Below are positions 1-8,305 of a DNA stretch of 64,000 nt, piece by piece; the first letter of the stretch is position 1, and each line of letters opens with the position of its first letter. The position numbers and the translations under genes are program-made. This DNA is from a virus: positions 29,418-93,417 of IMG/VR virus record IMGVR_UViG_3300009194_000009. The stretch is one strand, 5' to 3'. The notes under the pieces are model-generated. The model did not search any database. It had not been told where the DNA came from and saw nothing but the letters and a program-made list of their open reading frames with translations.

Positions 1-1
1 T

Positions 2-361
2 GAAGTAGCAGGACAAAAGTTTCTATTACTTCATGGTCATAATGGATTTGCACGGGATACTGATAAAAAGATTGCGTCGAAGTATGGTCAATATGCACAA
101 AAAGGTATTTTTATAAACTATACTATTTTTGGTCATATACATAGTGCTGTTATTAGTGATCTCTATGCGCGGTCTTCAGGATTGCCCGGATCGAATAACT
201 ATTCACAAAACGCACTGGACCTGACTGGCAAAGCTTCGCAAAATATATATGTTGTTGGGCGAAATGGTGAAATTCATGGAATGAAGGTTGATTTACAAGA
301 CGTTTCAGCTTATAATGGTTACACCGTACAAGAAAGTAATATATACGATGAAAAGCCATAA
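2..361 (+). CDS. Metallophosphoesterase, C-terminal part (5' end outside window)
   Basis: The reading frame is already open at base 2 and runs to a TAA at 359-361, so this is the last 119 codons of a longer gene. Two short histidine motifs, LLLHGHNG near the start and FGHIHSA about 40 residues later, are the late metal-binding motifs (H, then GHxH) of calcineurin-like phosphoesterases. The family hydrolyses phosphomono- or diesters with two metal ions, and phage members are often annotated as nucleases or phosphatases. The N-terminal motifs (DxH, GNHD) would lie upstream and cannot be checked. The gene is followed at once by a rho-independent terminator, so it closes a transcription unit. Substrate unknown. 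Confidence 0.75.
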   Translation, partial: EVAGQKFLLLHGHNGFARDTDKKIASKYGQYAQKGIFINYTIFGHIHSAVISDLYARSSGLPGSNNYSQNALDLTGKASQNIYVVGRNGEIHGMKVDLQDVSAYNGYTVQESNIYDEKP

Positions 362-390
362 CTTTTGTAAAAAATAATTGTTTTTGATAT

Positions 391-414
391 AGAACCGCAT
401 TGCGGTTCTTTTTT
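391..414 (+). terminator. Rho-independent terminator after the phosphoesterase
   Basis: Inverted repeat AGAACCG / CGGTTCT with a 5-nt loop (CATTG) followed by a run of T. It lies 30 bases after the stop codon and just before the ribosome-binding site of the next gene. Confidence 0.9.
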
Positions 415-429
415 AATGAGGTTGTAAGT

Positions 430-1275
430 ATGATTGTTAATGATGAAGCTGTTGAATTTTGGGAAAAAATTCTTTATACGGCGGAAGAAATGCCTTTAGA
501 TATTAAAGATGAAATTTTATTTTATAAGCAATCGAAGGGCTTATCAGATAGTGACGTTTTTGATGAGTTTGTTTTTTATAGTTGCTACTGCTTTGCGACA
601 CGTGGGTTCATTGGAGAAAATATCTTTACCCAAATCGCCTCTGAACCAAAGCTTTCAATTTTTAGGTCTATTCATATTCTCACATTCCTTCTTTCTAAAG
701 AAGGAAAAGAGCAGTCTAGGTATTTTAACGCCTTTAACCATGTAGTCAGTACTGGTGAACACGTTCCGAACATGGATATAGTAGTGAATATTGTCGGCTA
801 TCATATACACGTCTGTAAAGCGGATGAAAAAACTTATACTAAACTGTGTCATAACATTTTTGCATCCCAAAACCGTTCGTTTATATTAAAAGGTGTACTA
901 GACATCGTTCGTTACTCATCACTAGGTGATGATATTATTAATACGAAAATTATACAATGTCTCAAAAGTTACTGTATTGCTCTTAATAGTGTCATCGCAT
1001 ATGAAGGTGATAAGGACAAATTAATCGCCGAAATTTATGAGAATACACATCCATATACGGTCATTGTAGATAATTCGGATATAACGTATTCGGAAAGCTT
1101 CGATAATATTCTCAAGCTCTATGATGAAACATTGTTACACTTCACAAACCGTCTTAAAGTCGAAAACGATAAGCACACTCTGCGTAAAATGAAACCATTT
1201 GTTGTTGATGGCCTCATTAGAGTGCTTCATGAATCGTCTAATAGCAATGAATTGAACTATTTTAAATTGATTTAA
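430..1275 (+). CDS. Unknown protein, 281 residues
   Basis: I do not recognise this protein. I place the start at the ATG at 430 because GAGG lies 8 bases upstream and a further upstream in-frame ATG at 400 falls inside the terminator hairpin. The protein is mostly charged and aliphatic, looks alpha-helical, and has no signal peptide or clear membrane segment. Segments rich in Phe, Tyr and Cys occur around residues 45-60. Two other unknown minus-strand proteins in this region (3952-5013 and 6988-7848) have a similar size and helical character, but I cannot show homology by eye. The stop codon lies two bases before a late-promoter box that serves the next gene. Confidence 0.8.
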   Translation: MIVNDEAVEFWEKILYTAEEMPLDIKDEILFYKQSKGLSDSDVFDEFVFYSCYCFATRGFIGENIFTQIASEPKLSIFRSIHILTFLLSKEGKEQSRYFNAFNHVVSTGEHVPNMDIVVNIVGYHIHVCKADEKTYTKLCHNIFASQNRSFILKGVLDIVRYSSLGDDIINTKIIQCLKSYCIALNSVIAYEGDKDKLIAEIYENTHPYTVIVDNSDITYSESFDNILKLYDETLLHFTNRLKVENDKHTLRKMKPFVVDGLIRVLHESSNSNELNYFKLI

Positions 1276-1276
1276 C

Positions 1277-1284
1277 TATAAATA
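1277..1284 (+). promoter_or_regulatory. T4-type late promoter box for the greA-like gene
   Basis: Perfect TATAAATA, 26 bases before the ATG at 1310. In T4, the late sigma factor gp55 recognises this single -10-like element. The same box or a one-base variant recurs before other genes in the window, which supports its function. Confidence 0.7.
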
Positions 1285-1309
1285 CATTCTTTAATTTGGA
1301 GAAAAGATT

Positions 1310-1783
1310 ATGGCAACTATTACACAATATGGTGTAGATATTATTAAAAAGCGTATGGATGAACTACAGCGCGAAATGAAAAACGTTATGGATGAAATGA
1401 AAGAGGTTCGAGATAATTCATTGTCATCTGAAGACAATACTGAAACGCATGAATATAACCAGCGTTATGATTCACTTCAGAAACAATATTCAGAACTCAA
1501 GGATGTGCTGAGTAATGCGAACGTGGTGGATGTTACAACCATCAGAACCGATAAAGTCACTGTAGGTTCCGTCGTAACCCTAAAAAATGTGGATACCGAA
1601 CAAACGGTAGTGTATCGACTGGTTGGAAGTGTAGAAAGCGATCCATCAAAAGGAATGATTAGCTACACTAGTCCAGTAGGTCAAGAAATGATGGGACTAG
1701 AAGTAGATGATGGTTTTGAAGTAACAGTTGGTCCTAAGCCCATTGAGTACGAAATTGTTTCTATCGAGGCGAAACCACTGTAG
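1310..1783 (+). CDS. greA: GreA/GreB-family transcript cleavage factor
   Basis: At 157 residues it is almost the exact length of bacterial GreA. Residues 8-75 form the N-terminal antiparallel coiled coil; residues 80-157 match the C-terminal FKBP-like domain, with VTVGSVV, YRLVGS, ISYTSPVGQ and EYEIVSI in the family order. Aligning the coiled-coil tip on the conserved Glu-Tyr pair (E48-Y49) places D42 and E45 at the positions of E. coli GreA D41 and E44, the acidic pair that holds the catalytic magnesium in the RNA polymerase secondary channel. The factor is therefore probably active in rescuing backtracked polymerase. A late box directly upstream suggests late expression. No other transcription gene adjoins it. 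Family call is secure; the role in infection is inference. Confidence 0.92.
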   Translation: MATITQYGVDIIKKRMDELQREMKNVMDEMKEVRDNSLSSEDNTETHEYNQRYDSLQKQYSELKDVLSNANVVDVTTIRTDKVTVGSVVTLKNVDTEQTVVYRLVGSVESDPSKGMISYTSPVGQEMMGLEVDDGFEVTVGPKPIEYEIVSIEAKPL

Positions 1784-1784
1784 G

Positions 1785-1813
1785 TTGTTTTTAGATTTTA
1801 ATAATGTTATAAT
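1785..1813 (+). promoter_or_regulatory. Sigma70-like promoter for the cell-wall hydrolase
   Basis: TTGTTT (1785-1790), a 17-base spacer, then a perfect TATAAT (1808-1813). The gene starts at 1840, giving a short leader with AGGAG. Confidence 0.6.
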
Positions 1814-1839
1814 GATCACATTGATCAGGAGATGATGAT

Positions 1840-2397
1840 ATGAATTTTGCAGAAGCTATTTTCTTCAATGTGATTATGACATTTGGACAGTCTTATTTGA
1901 CTGATGTGGAACCTATGGTTAATTATTCACCAGAACCTGAGTACATCCAAGAGCTTTACTGCCTTGCCACAAATACCTATCATGAAACACGTGGTGAAGG
2001 GTTTGATGGAAAAATCGCAGTAGCTCAGTCTGTCATGGCACGTGTCAAAGATGAGAATGGTGAGTTTAGAAATTATACTAGCCCATGTCAGGTCATTAAG
2101 AGATCATACAGAGACCAAAACGGCAACCCTATTAAGAATCGCTGTTGGTATAGTTGGTACTGTGATGGTAAGCCAGATGTCATTGCAATCTATCATGAAG
2201 ATGGATCGATCAATAAACTTGAAAAAGAAGCATGGAAGAAATCAGTAATTGCTGCATTTTACGCATACCATGATCTTTACGAACCGCTAGTTGATAACGC
2301 AACGCATTATTACAATTATAAAACAGCAAATCCCCAATGGTCAGAAGACTATCAAGTGGTTGTTGAAATCGGAGACCATAGGTTTTTGAAACAATAA
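1840..2397 (+). CDS. SleB/CwlJ-type cell-wall hydrolase (candidate endolysin)
   Basis: 185 residues. Residues 39-70 carry the Hydrolase_2 (SleB/CwlJ) signature: Leu-Ala-x-Asn-x-Tyr-His-Glu-x-Arg-Gly-Glu, then a glycine and a segment rich in Ala and Val ending in a stretch like SVMARV. E49 is the likely catalytic glutamate of the lysozyme-like fold, which cuts peptidoglycan as a lytic transglycosylase or muramidase. The first 20 residues are hydrophobic and might act as a weak export or anchor signal, but no clear cleavage site is visible. T4 uses a different lysozyme (e), so this may be the lysis enzyme or an accessory wall enzyme. It has its own sigma70-like promoter and a terminator, so it is monocistronic. 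No holin is visible beside it. Confidence 0.85.
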   Translation: MNFAEAIFFNVIMTFGQSYLTDVEPMVNYSPEPEYIQELYCLATNTYHETRGEGFDGKIAVAQSVMARVKDENGEFRNYTSPCQVIKRSYRDQNGNPIKNRCWYSWYCDGKPDVIAIYHEDGSINKLEKEAWKKSVIAAFYAYHDLYEPLVDNATHYYNYKTANPQWSEDYQVVVEIGDHRFLKQ

Positions 2398-2421
2398 AAA
2401 AGAGGGCTAAGCCCTCTTTTT
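2397..2421. terminator. Bidirectional terminator between hydrolase and Hsp20 genes
   Basis: AAAAAGAGGGC, loop TAA, GCCCTCTTTTT. The A-tract and T-tract on either side let it serve both converging genes. Confidence 0.92.
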
Positions 2422-2426
2422 TATTA

Positions 2427-2900
2427 CTATCCAATATCAATCTTCTCTACATCCTCATCCTCACGTGTAGGCTTAAGAATGATTATTGATAGAATTCCAT
2501 TCTCATAGGAACAATTCTCTACCACATTCTCTTTGTGTGTCAATAGAGAAAGTTTTGCATCACGATAAGCGATGCCTTTGTGTAAAAATTTAGGTGCACC
2601 CTCGTCATCGTAATGGTCGTAATGTGCTTCTATTTTTAAAACTTTCAATCCGGCATGGGGATTTTTATGATATGGTTCGAATTGAACGTTAATATCTTCC
2701 TTTTTACACCCAGCAAGTGCTACATCTATTTTATAACGTCCTTCCTTGTCTATCTCAGTTATGTTGAAGTGGGGATACGCAGGAACCTTACTGCTCATGC
2801 TAAATGCTGGTATGTTATTTGCAATATTGAAAAAGTCAGTAAAGGTATTGTCAAATAGCATATCGCTAGTTATACGTCTTGGTATATTATTCATATTCAT
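2427..2900 (-). CDS. Small heat-shock protein, Hsp20/alpha-crystallin family
   Basis: 157 residues. The alpha-crystallin domain spans about residues 42-145: a first beta strand ending in PHFNITEID, the ALAGCKKEDINV segment (the usual LPG is replaced by LAG), a long loop, then FLHKGIAYR and the closing YENGILSI. This resembles bacterial IbpA, including the FxRxF-like region. Such chaperones bind unfolding proteins as oligomers without ATP. Hsp20 genes are frequent in marine T4-like phages, where a role in virion folding is supposed but unproven. GGAG precedes the ATG at 2900; a second ATG two codons in could also be used. The gene stands alone and converges on the hydrolase gene at a shared terminator. 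Confidence 0.9.
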   Translation of the reverse strand: MNMNNIPRRITSDMLFDNTFTDFFNIANNIPAFSMSSKVPAYPHFNITEIDKEGRYKIDVALAGCKKEDINVQFEPYHKNPHAGLKVLKIEAHYDHYDDEGAPKFLHKGIAYRDAKLSLLTHKENVVENCSYENGILSIIILKPTREDEDVEKIDIG

Positions 2901-3000
2901 AATTCTCCTTGTTGTTAAGCTAGAATATTTTTAGTATCAAGAGCCTTATTGGTTAAGCACTCTCACATCTATATATTGGTTTTGGCTGATTTTTTTCAAC

Positions 3001-3008
3001 CATAAATA
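3001..3008 (+). promoter_or_regulatory. Late promoter box (7 of 8) for the nuclease gene
   Basis: CATAAATA 25 bases before the ATG at 3033. The gene has a strong AGGAG site. An AATAAATA on the minus strand overlaps it, but the distance to the Hsp20 gene makes that side doubtful. Confidence 0.5.
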
Positions 3009-3032
3009 TTTATTTTAGGAGAAAAATAAATT

Positions 3033-3527
3033 ATGCCAAGTAAGCAAAAAGTGAAAGGATCAACTTTCGAAAGGGAAGTAGCTAAAGATTTAACTATGAG
3101 ATATGGTGAGAATTTTGTTCGTACCATTGGTTCAGGTGCATTTACAGGCGGTAGTAATAGATTTAGAAAAGAATCACTTACTGAAAATCAAGCGAGGCAC
3201 CACAAAGGCGATGTTACCCCACCTGATAGTTTTTACAAGATGAACATGGAATGTAAGTTTTACAACGATCTTCTCTTTCACCAGATATTCCAAGGAAAAT
3301 GTGGTCAATTAGACACATGGATCGAACAAACATATGATGCCGCTGATGATGGGGACGTGAATATAATTGTGATAAAAATAAATAGGAAGGGTAAGTTTGT
3401 TTGTATTGAAGGAAATGAAGCTCTAAATACACAAAAAGCTATTGAATATAACGGTTGGTATTTCTTTGATTACGATACCTTCTTTGATGAGAATTTAGTC
3501 CCATTTGCAGATATATGTGGAAAATAA
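3033..3527 (+). CDS. PD-(D/E)XK nuclease, Holliday-junction-resolvase-like
   Basis: 164 residues. The N-terminus has the resolvase pattern: Gly-Ser-x-Phe-Glu-Arg-Glu (E13), then FVRTIGSGAF with basic residues, D60 in KGDVTPP, and E73-C-K75 in MECKFY. This gives the E ... D ... ExK metal-binding core of RecB/Hjc-type nucleases. The region from 95 to 150 supplies the remaining strands. Likely substrates are branched or recombination DNA, but a structure-specific or defence-related role cannot be excluded. The gene shares the same first four residues (MPSK) with the next gene, 15 bases downstream, so the two form an operon under a late-type box. T4 uses endonuclease VII (gp49), an unrelated fold, for junction resolution. 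Confidence 0.8.
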   Translation: MPSKQKVKGSTFEREVAKDLTMRYGENFVRTIGSGAFTGGSNRFRKESLTENQARHHKGDVTPPDSFYKMNMECKFYNDLLFHQIFQGKCGQLDTWIEQTYDAADDGDVNIIVIKINRKGKFVCIEGNEALNTQKAIEYNGWYFFDYDTFFDENLVPFADICGK

Positions 3528-3542
3528 TAGGAGAATAAAAAT

Positions 3543-3959
3543 ATGCCAAGTAAGACAATTGGGCAATACATGAGAATGATGAAATCTGCTGAAGAGCAGT
3601 CTGATGGTGAAGATGAGAAGGTAGAAGAAGCTAAATGTACAGGCGACAGTGACTGTGAATGTGGCTGCAACAATGTTGTCGAATCCGTTGATGGTGTAGA
3701 AGTTGATTTTTCAGAATCAACTAAGTTTATTAACAAAGTGAAAAGTAATGTATCATCACTAAATGATGTACTAAGAGAAGGTATTAGTGCGTACATCGAT
3801 GATGGCGATTCATATATATGTGATAGCTACATGATTCTCGGATACACACTTGAAGATGGCTTGATGGTTCTTGTTAAGTGCAGAAACGAGTATGATGAAC
3901 ATTTAAATGCACACTTTGAAGTTAATGAAGGGTCTACTGAGTTTAAGGGATTTATTTAA
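3543..3959 (+). CDS. Unknown acidic protein with a cysteine cluster, 138 residues
   Basis: Not recognised. After a short basic start (MPSKTIGQYMRMM) there is an acidic linker and then a dense cysteine cluster at about residues 32-42 (C-x6-C-x-C-x-C), which could bind zinc. The C-terminal 80 residues look like a small alpha/beta domain. Co-transcription with the nuclease just upstream, and the shared MPSK start, suggest a linked function. Its end overlaps the end of the converging gene by 8 bases. Confidence 0.75.
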   Translation: MPSKTIGQYMRMMKSAEEQSDGEDEKVEEAKCTGDSDCECGCNNVVESVDGVEVDFSESTKFINKVKSNVSSLNDVLREGISAYIDDGDSYICDSYMILGYTLEDGLMVLVKCRNEYDEHLNAHFEVNEGSTEFKGFI

Positions 3960-5013
3960 AATCCCCTTTGATCTTCATAAGATTGATTTTTTTACGTATA
4001 CTATCAGGCAAACGTTTGATGTACTCATCCTCACCATCTTTTGAAAGTTGTTTGTAAATACTAAGCATTTTATCACTGTATGATTGATCAAATGCAACCC
4101 AAAGTTCATCACTTGTTGCATTGCGTTTCAATAAGTACACGCCTAACGAACTCGTCATAGTCTGACTACGTGCATCACCACGAATATGTGTCATAGCACA
4201 GTAAATGCTTCTATTTATCTTAGTTAATTCTTCATTGGTATAGCCATTTCTATAAGATTCCACTTCTGGCCATAAGAGTAGAAACAATTCTCTTATAGAT
4301 CGTAAACATGGTACTACGTTATTAAACTGTGCTACTTTGTTTCGAACAATATCTGACATGTTAGAATCATCAGTATAGAATGTTCGGATAAGTACATTAC
4401 ATAACAGTTTGCGAGTTTTATCTGGTAGTTCTAAAATGTAATCATAATCTATAATTTTTCTTTCATATAGGAAGATAGTAGCCAATAGATCTTCAATGTC
4501 GAATGTGTTTCGGTCTATGAACAAACTATTTAAAAACTCGGTACTTTTTGTTTCATCTAGGTCATCGAACAACATCTCGATGGTATCCCTTATTACCTCA
4601 AAAAATACCTCTGTATTAATTTCTAAATGTTCATGTTCATATGACTCACTGAATATACCCAAACGCGTTTGGGTAACTATATCCAATAGTTCTGAGATAT
4701 ATCCAGAATCCATAATATCGTAATACGCTTCCAGTGGATCTAACCCACTGTTTTTAATTTCTGAAATACGGGCGTCAATATAATACTCTCTGAATAGTTT
4801 ATATGTTTTAAAACATTCTGTATGGACCATTCCAATAATTTCAGACTTTTGACTATTGTACTTAGTTTTTTCTTCTTCTAACTCTTTTTCTAATTCCTCG
4901 CACTTTGAACGAGAATCGTCATGCATATTTTCCAAGGTATTAATGGTACGCTTGAGATATTCAATCTCGTTCGAAAGTTCATCTAATTCTTCGTTTGTAT
5001 TTTCGTCACTCAT
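3952..5013 (-). CDS. Unknown protein with N-terminal coiled coil, 353 residues
   Basis: Not recognised. Residues 5-60 form a strongly charged coiled coil with regular Leu/Ile spacing; the remainder is helical, rich in Leu, Ile and Asp, without membrane segments or known catalytic motifs. It stands alone on the minus strand between a plus-strand nuclease operon and a plus-strand fibre gene. The 67 bases between its start and the fibre gene contain a plus-strand late box and no obvious minus promoter. A weak inverted repeat spans the two converging stop codons. Confidence 0.8.
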   Translation of the reverse strand: MSDENTNEELDELSNEIEYLKRTINTLENMHDDSRSKCEELEKELEEEKTKYNSQKSEIIGMVHTECFKTYKLFREYYIDARISEIKNSGLDPLEAYYDIMDSGYISELLDIVTQTRLGIFSESYEHEHLEINTEVFFEVIRDTIEMLFDDLDETKSTEFLNSLFIDRNTFDIEDLLATIFLYERKIIDYDYILELPDKTRKLLCNVLIRTFYTDDSNMSDIVRNKVAQFNNVVPCLRSIRELFLLLWPEVESYRNGYTNEELTKINRSIYCAMTHIRGDARSQTMTSSLGVYLLKRNATSDELWVAFDQSYSDKMLSIYKQLSKDGEDEYIKRLPDSIRKKINLMKIKGDFK

Positions 5014-5032
5014 AAACAGATCATCTCTAATA

Positions 5033-5040
5033 TATAAATA
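5033..5040 (+). promoter_or_regulatory. T4-type late promoter box for the Ig-repeat fibre gene
   Basis: Perfect TATAAATA, 41 bases before the ATG at 5081, as expected for a virion gene. Confidence 0.65.
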
Positions 5041-5080
5041 CAGTATAACATAGGTTTGAATAACGGAAAAGGTATATATA

Positions 5081-6943
5081 ATGGCAGATTTACCAAACGG
5101 TACAACAATTGGTGGTAAGAAAATTATTCACAAAGGTATTGCGAATAAACATCGTCATGAAGCATCACAAATTGATGGTCTTAATACGTTGGCTACAGGT
5201 TCTCCCGGCTCTGGTGGTGGTATTGATGCTGATGTTTTATCAGGCAATACATACAGCGATTTAACCAACGAGTTCCTGTTAGTTGAGAATGATACCATAC
5301 CTGAGATAATACTGTCGAATCATCCTACAGTGAACACACACGCCGTATCAAAATTATATATGGAGAATAGTATACCACTTCATATGCGTAGTGGTGAGTT
5401 TTACGGTATTACTTCTATAGGGGATCTTTCAACAAATACTTATTCTTATTCAATCTTAGATTCTTATAATTTCAGATTTTCGGCGACTGATTGTTTAATT
5501 AATGGATGGAAATACCATATACCCGCAGTCACTATAGATATTAGAAATGTTGAGAGTAATTTTGAAAACAAAGAATTCTATGCATATGCAGATGCAACAG
5601 ACCTTTTAAATGTTAGATTTATGCTCAATGTTACTCGCCTGCCAAATGATAATAGTCTCATTTACATAGGTACTTTGACTACAGATGCAACGGGTATAAT
5701 CGACTTCGAACCAATACGTGGCATGGAACGTGTAGGAGTAGGTCGTTACATGTTCTCTAATACTCCTAAAGAGAATGCTATACCCACCACTGATGGTTCT
5801 GGTATAATTGATAGTGCGTGGATATTTGGTGCACGTGGCGAAGGACTTGTTACCCTCAAAGGGCCTAACAACGTTGATGTCCAAAATACATATACCTACA
5901 CAATGACAAATTACAATAGCTTTAGTGATTATACAGTTAGTGTGGATTCAGACGAAGCAACTGTGAGCTTTATATCAGATGATACAATAGAACTTGTAAC
6001 GCCACTTACAAGCCCTATTGCGTCCACGCTAACCCTGAGTGTTTCCAAGGACGGTTATTCTAATTACTTCCCGGTAACATTAAATGCAGAGCCACCTATA
6101 AACCTGACAGGCCCAAGTGTACTCGAATCACGCGGTGTGTATACCTATACCATTGATAATTACAATCCTAATTACACTTATGATATAAACACTGATATAG
6201 CAGGAGCTACAGTCACTAGAACGGATGATGTTATAGAACTTGATGCGCCGTTGACAGCACCATACGAACAATCAGGTAATATTACGGTGTCTAGAGAAGG
6301 TTCTAGTGATTCAATAGCACTAACCCTATTGGCAGATGATCCTATCGTTTTAACAGGGCCTGACGAAGTTGTGCAACAAGATACCGCTTACTATGTTATT
6401 GATAATTTCAATCCAAATTACACATACAATATTAGTGTAACACAGGGTAGTGTTATCAGATCGGGTGATAATATTATCTATACAGCACCATCGGTAAGTG
6501 CGGATACGAATGTAGATATTACGGCATCTAGAGAAGGTTCGAGCTATACTAAGTCAATATTAGTAAAACAATTCCAATATCAATTAGATGTAGAGTATAG
6601 ATATGTCACTTTTAGTGATACACATCAATGGGGGTATTCGTATAGTCAAAGCTTAGGCACGTTATCACCAATGACATTCAATGGATATGAGGTACGTGTA
6701 TTAATATACGAAGACTCAGACAACTTAGACGGTACCAGAAATCAATTTACACAATTTTCATTGTCTGGTGAATACACGGGTCAATTTAAAATAACTACTG
6801 AGTATGGTAATAGTGCAGTATTTGATGTAACATATTACAATAATAACGGAGAGAATGTATCAACTGGATATCTAGATAATGATATATTGAATTTAACCCC
6901 ATATGAGAATAGTATAATTAATATAAATATTGAAAAGTTGTAA
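5081..6943 (+). CDS. Tail-fibre or surface protein with Ig-like repeats
   Basis: 620 residues. The N-terminal 60 residues (glycine-rich, with HRHEASQIDG, typical of phage fibre attachment regions) are followed by a domain of about 200 residues. Residues 265-510 hold three repeats of about 80-85 residues, each opening with a variant of LxGPxxV, then YTYxIxNYNPNYTY, then a DDxIEL-like strand and SxEGxS. These resemble bacterial Ig-like beta sandwiches, common on phage surfaces for weak carbohydrate binding. A distinct C-terminal domain covers about 520-620. It stands alone under its own late box and is far from the main fibre block, so it may be a head decoration or an exchangeable fibre. Host-receptor binding is inference. 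Confidence 0.8.
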   Translation: MADLPNGTTIGGKKIIHKGIANKHRHEASQIDGLNTLATGSPGSGGGIDADVLSGNTYSDLTNEFLLVENDTIPEIILSNHPTVNTHAVSKLYMENSIPLHMRSGEFYGITSIGDLSTNTYSYSILDSYNFRFSATDCLINGWKYHIPAVTIDIRNVESNFENKEFYAYADATDLLNVRFMLNVTRLPNDNSLIYIGTLTTDATGIIDFEPIRGMERVGVGRYMFSNTPKENAIPTTDGSGIIDSAWIFGARGEGLVTLKGPNNVDVQNTYTYTMTNYNSFSDYTVSVDSDEATVSFISDDTIELVTPLTSPIASTLTLSVSKDGYSNYFPVTLNAEPPINLTGPSVLESRGVYTYTIDNYNPNYTYDINTDIAGATVTRTDDVIELDAPLTAPYEQSGNITVSREGSSDSIALTLLADDPIVLTGPDEVVQQDTAYYVIDNFNPNYTYNISVTQGSVIRSGDNIIYTAPSVSADTNVDITASREGSSYTKSILVKQFQYQLDVEYRYVTFSDTHQWGYSYSQSLGTLSPMTFNGYEVRVLIYEDSDNLDGTRNQFTQFSLSGEYTGQFKITTEYGNSAVFDVTYYNNNGENVSTGYLDNDILNLTPYENSIININIEKL

Positions 6944-6971
6944 TATTAATTATACTATTTAAGATTGAAAT

Positions 6972-6997
6972 CACCTCTTAAGAAATCTTAAGAGGTG
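6972..6997. terminator. Inverted repeat between converging genes, possible terminator
   Basis: CACCTCTTAAGA, loop AA, TCTTAAGAGGTG: a perfect 12-base stem between the fibre gene and the end of the minus-strand gene. It lacks a clear T-run, so termination may be weak or factor-dependent. Confidence 0.5.
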
Positions 6998-7848
6998 TGC
7001 TTATTATGTAGTTTTAAATAATTATCAATCTTTTTACTTCGCTTGCGCATTTTTTTATTAAAAGTGTTGTCTACATCGATACTTTCATTACGCACATCGT
7101 ATGCTAATTTCTTAAAATATCTATCTCCAACATATCCCTTCATGTTTTCATAACCATTGAGATTATAGATTGTATCTATGACGGTCATCAATCTCGCGTT
7201 GTCGAAATTATTAAATAGATAACGGACAAATTCATACTGAAATGTTGGTTTCAGTGTATGAATTAAAAATTTAGCATAGTTAAGTCCGTCCCCGCTATTA
7301 CATAAGCCACATACTATAGTGTAATATGTGAATTCGCTATAAAGAGCCTCACACACTTCTGGATAATTGCTATAGAAGTTTTCAGTGCCACTCATATTCC
7401 TAAAGCATTGTAAATTAATAAATGGGTGTTTCATGATTCTTTTTATATACTCAGCGTATTTGCTGGGAGTCAGTTCATATTTAAGTAAACCTTGTGCAAT
7501 ATTGGCCACAGTAAGGTATGGGTCTAAATTAATAACAGACGATAAAGAATTCAAATCATGAAGAATATCCTCTACATTAAACACATACATATCCACATGA
7601 TCGTTTTGGTGGTCAAGATTGCTTCGGGCCATTTCCGCGATGTCTGACTCAGTTACTGAGGCTAAGAATAGTCTTTCAAGGGTTAGATTTTGATTTTCCA
7701 AAAAAGATATTTGGCTTTCACAATACATTAATTTGTTTTTTACCTCTTCAAATTCCAAGTCGCGATTGAAATCATCATTTTTCAACTTAAAAATTTCATT
7801 ATATACAAAATCCAAGCGTTCATGAAAATCATTTTCGTCATTAACCAT
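6988..7848 (-). CDS. Unknown helical protein, 286 residues
   Basis: Not recognised. I use the ATG at 7848 (MVNDEND) because GAGGAAG lies 7 bases upstream and the stop of the Nudix gene is two bases away; an earlier ATG at 7863 would overlap the Nudix gene. Residues 5-65 look like a coiled coil, as in the unknown protein at 3952-5013. The last 30 residues are strongly basic (KKMRKRSKK), which could bind nucleic acid. It is the last gene of the minus-strand unit that begins further right. Confidence 0.78.
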   Translation of the reverse strand: MVNDENDFHERLDFVYNEIFKLKNDDFNRDLEFEEVKNKLMYCESQISFLENQNLTLERLFLASVTESDIAEMARSNLDHQNDHVDMYVFNVEDILHDLNSLSSVINLDPYLTVANIAQGLLKYELTPSKYAEYIKRIMKHPFINLQCFRNMSGTENFYSNYPEVCEALYSEFTYYTIVCGLCNSGDGLNYAKFLIHTLKPTFQYEFVRYLFNNFDNARLMTVIDTIYNLNGYENMKGYVGDRYFKKLAYDVRNESIDVDNTFNKKMRKRSKKIDNYLKLHNKHTS

Positions 7849-7849
7849 T

Positions 7850-8275
7850 TTATTCTTCCTCAATATCTAAGTTCATTAGGTGTTGGTATACATCATCAAA
7901 AATATGACGTTGAACATCTCTAAGATCGTGACGACGATCTTTATAGCTTACCCAACCAGACCACTTTGATTCCCAATGTGGATCTACAAAATCATCAGGA
8001 TCGTCAACAGTACCTATATAGATAGCCATCTTCATTTTTGGGTAAATCTTGAATTCTTCGATACTTTCCAAATTGGTTGGGACAAGCCCACACTCTTCAC
8101 AACATTCTTTCACAGCGGTAAATTTAACACCATCACCCTCTTCGATACCACCTTTTGGAATTTGTGGCGACGATCCCCCATAAAGTGGGTCGCTTGGGAT
8201 CATACAACGAAATAGAATATCATCACAGGTCTTTCTATACAATATGAGACCTGCTTTTTTCAGTTTATAATTCAT
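7850..8275 (-). CDS. Nudix hydrolase
   Basis: 141 residues. The Nudix box lies at residues 42-64: G42-x5-D48-x7-K56-E57-x2-E60-E61-x-G63-L64. The key glutamates of the EExGU core are intact, while the first Glu of the consensus is Asp and the Arg is Lys. PKGG before the box is typical of MutT-like and diadenosine-polyphosphate members. Phage Nudix enzymes hydrolyse nucleoside diphosphates linked to another moiety, e.g. ADP-ribose, NADH, Ap4A or damaged dNTPs; T4 nudE is a precedent. The substrate cannot be read from the sequence. It lies just downstream of the gp15-like gene and overlaps the ribosome-binding region of the next unknown gene, so it is probably co-expressed late. Confidence 0.88.
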   Translation of the reverse strand: MNYKLKKAGLILYRKTCDDILFRCMIPSDPLYGGSSPQIPKGGIEEGDGVKFTAVKECCEECGLVPTNLESIEEFKIYPKMKMAIYIGTVDDPDDFVDPHWESKWSGWVSYKDRRHDLRDVQRHIFDDVYQHLMNLDIEEE

Positions 8276-8305
8276 TTAGTAACTCCTTAGATAAGGAGCA
8301 TTATA

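Noticed and set aside
400-430. Earlier ATG at 400 as start of the unknown protein
   Set aside because: It lies inside the terminator hairpin; the ATG at 430 has GAGG at proper spacing.
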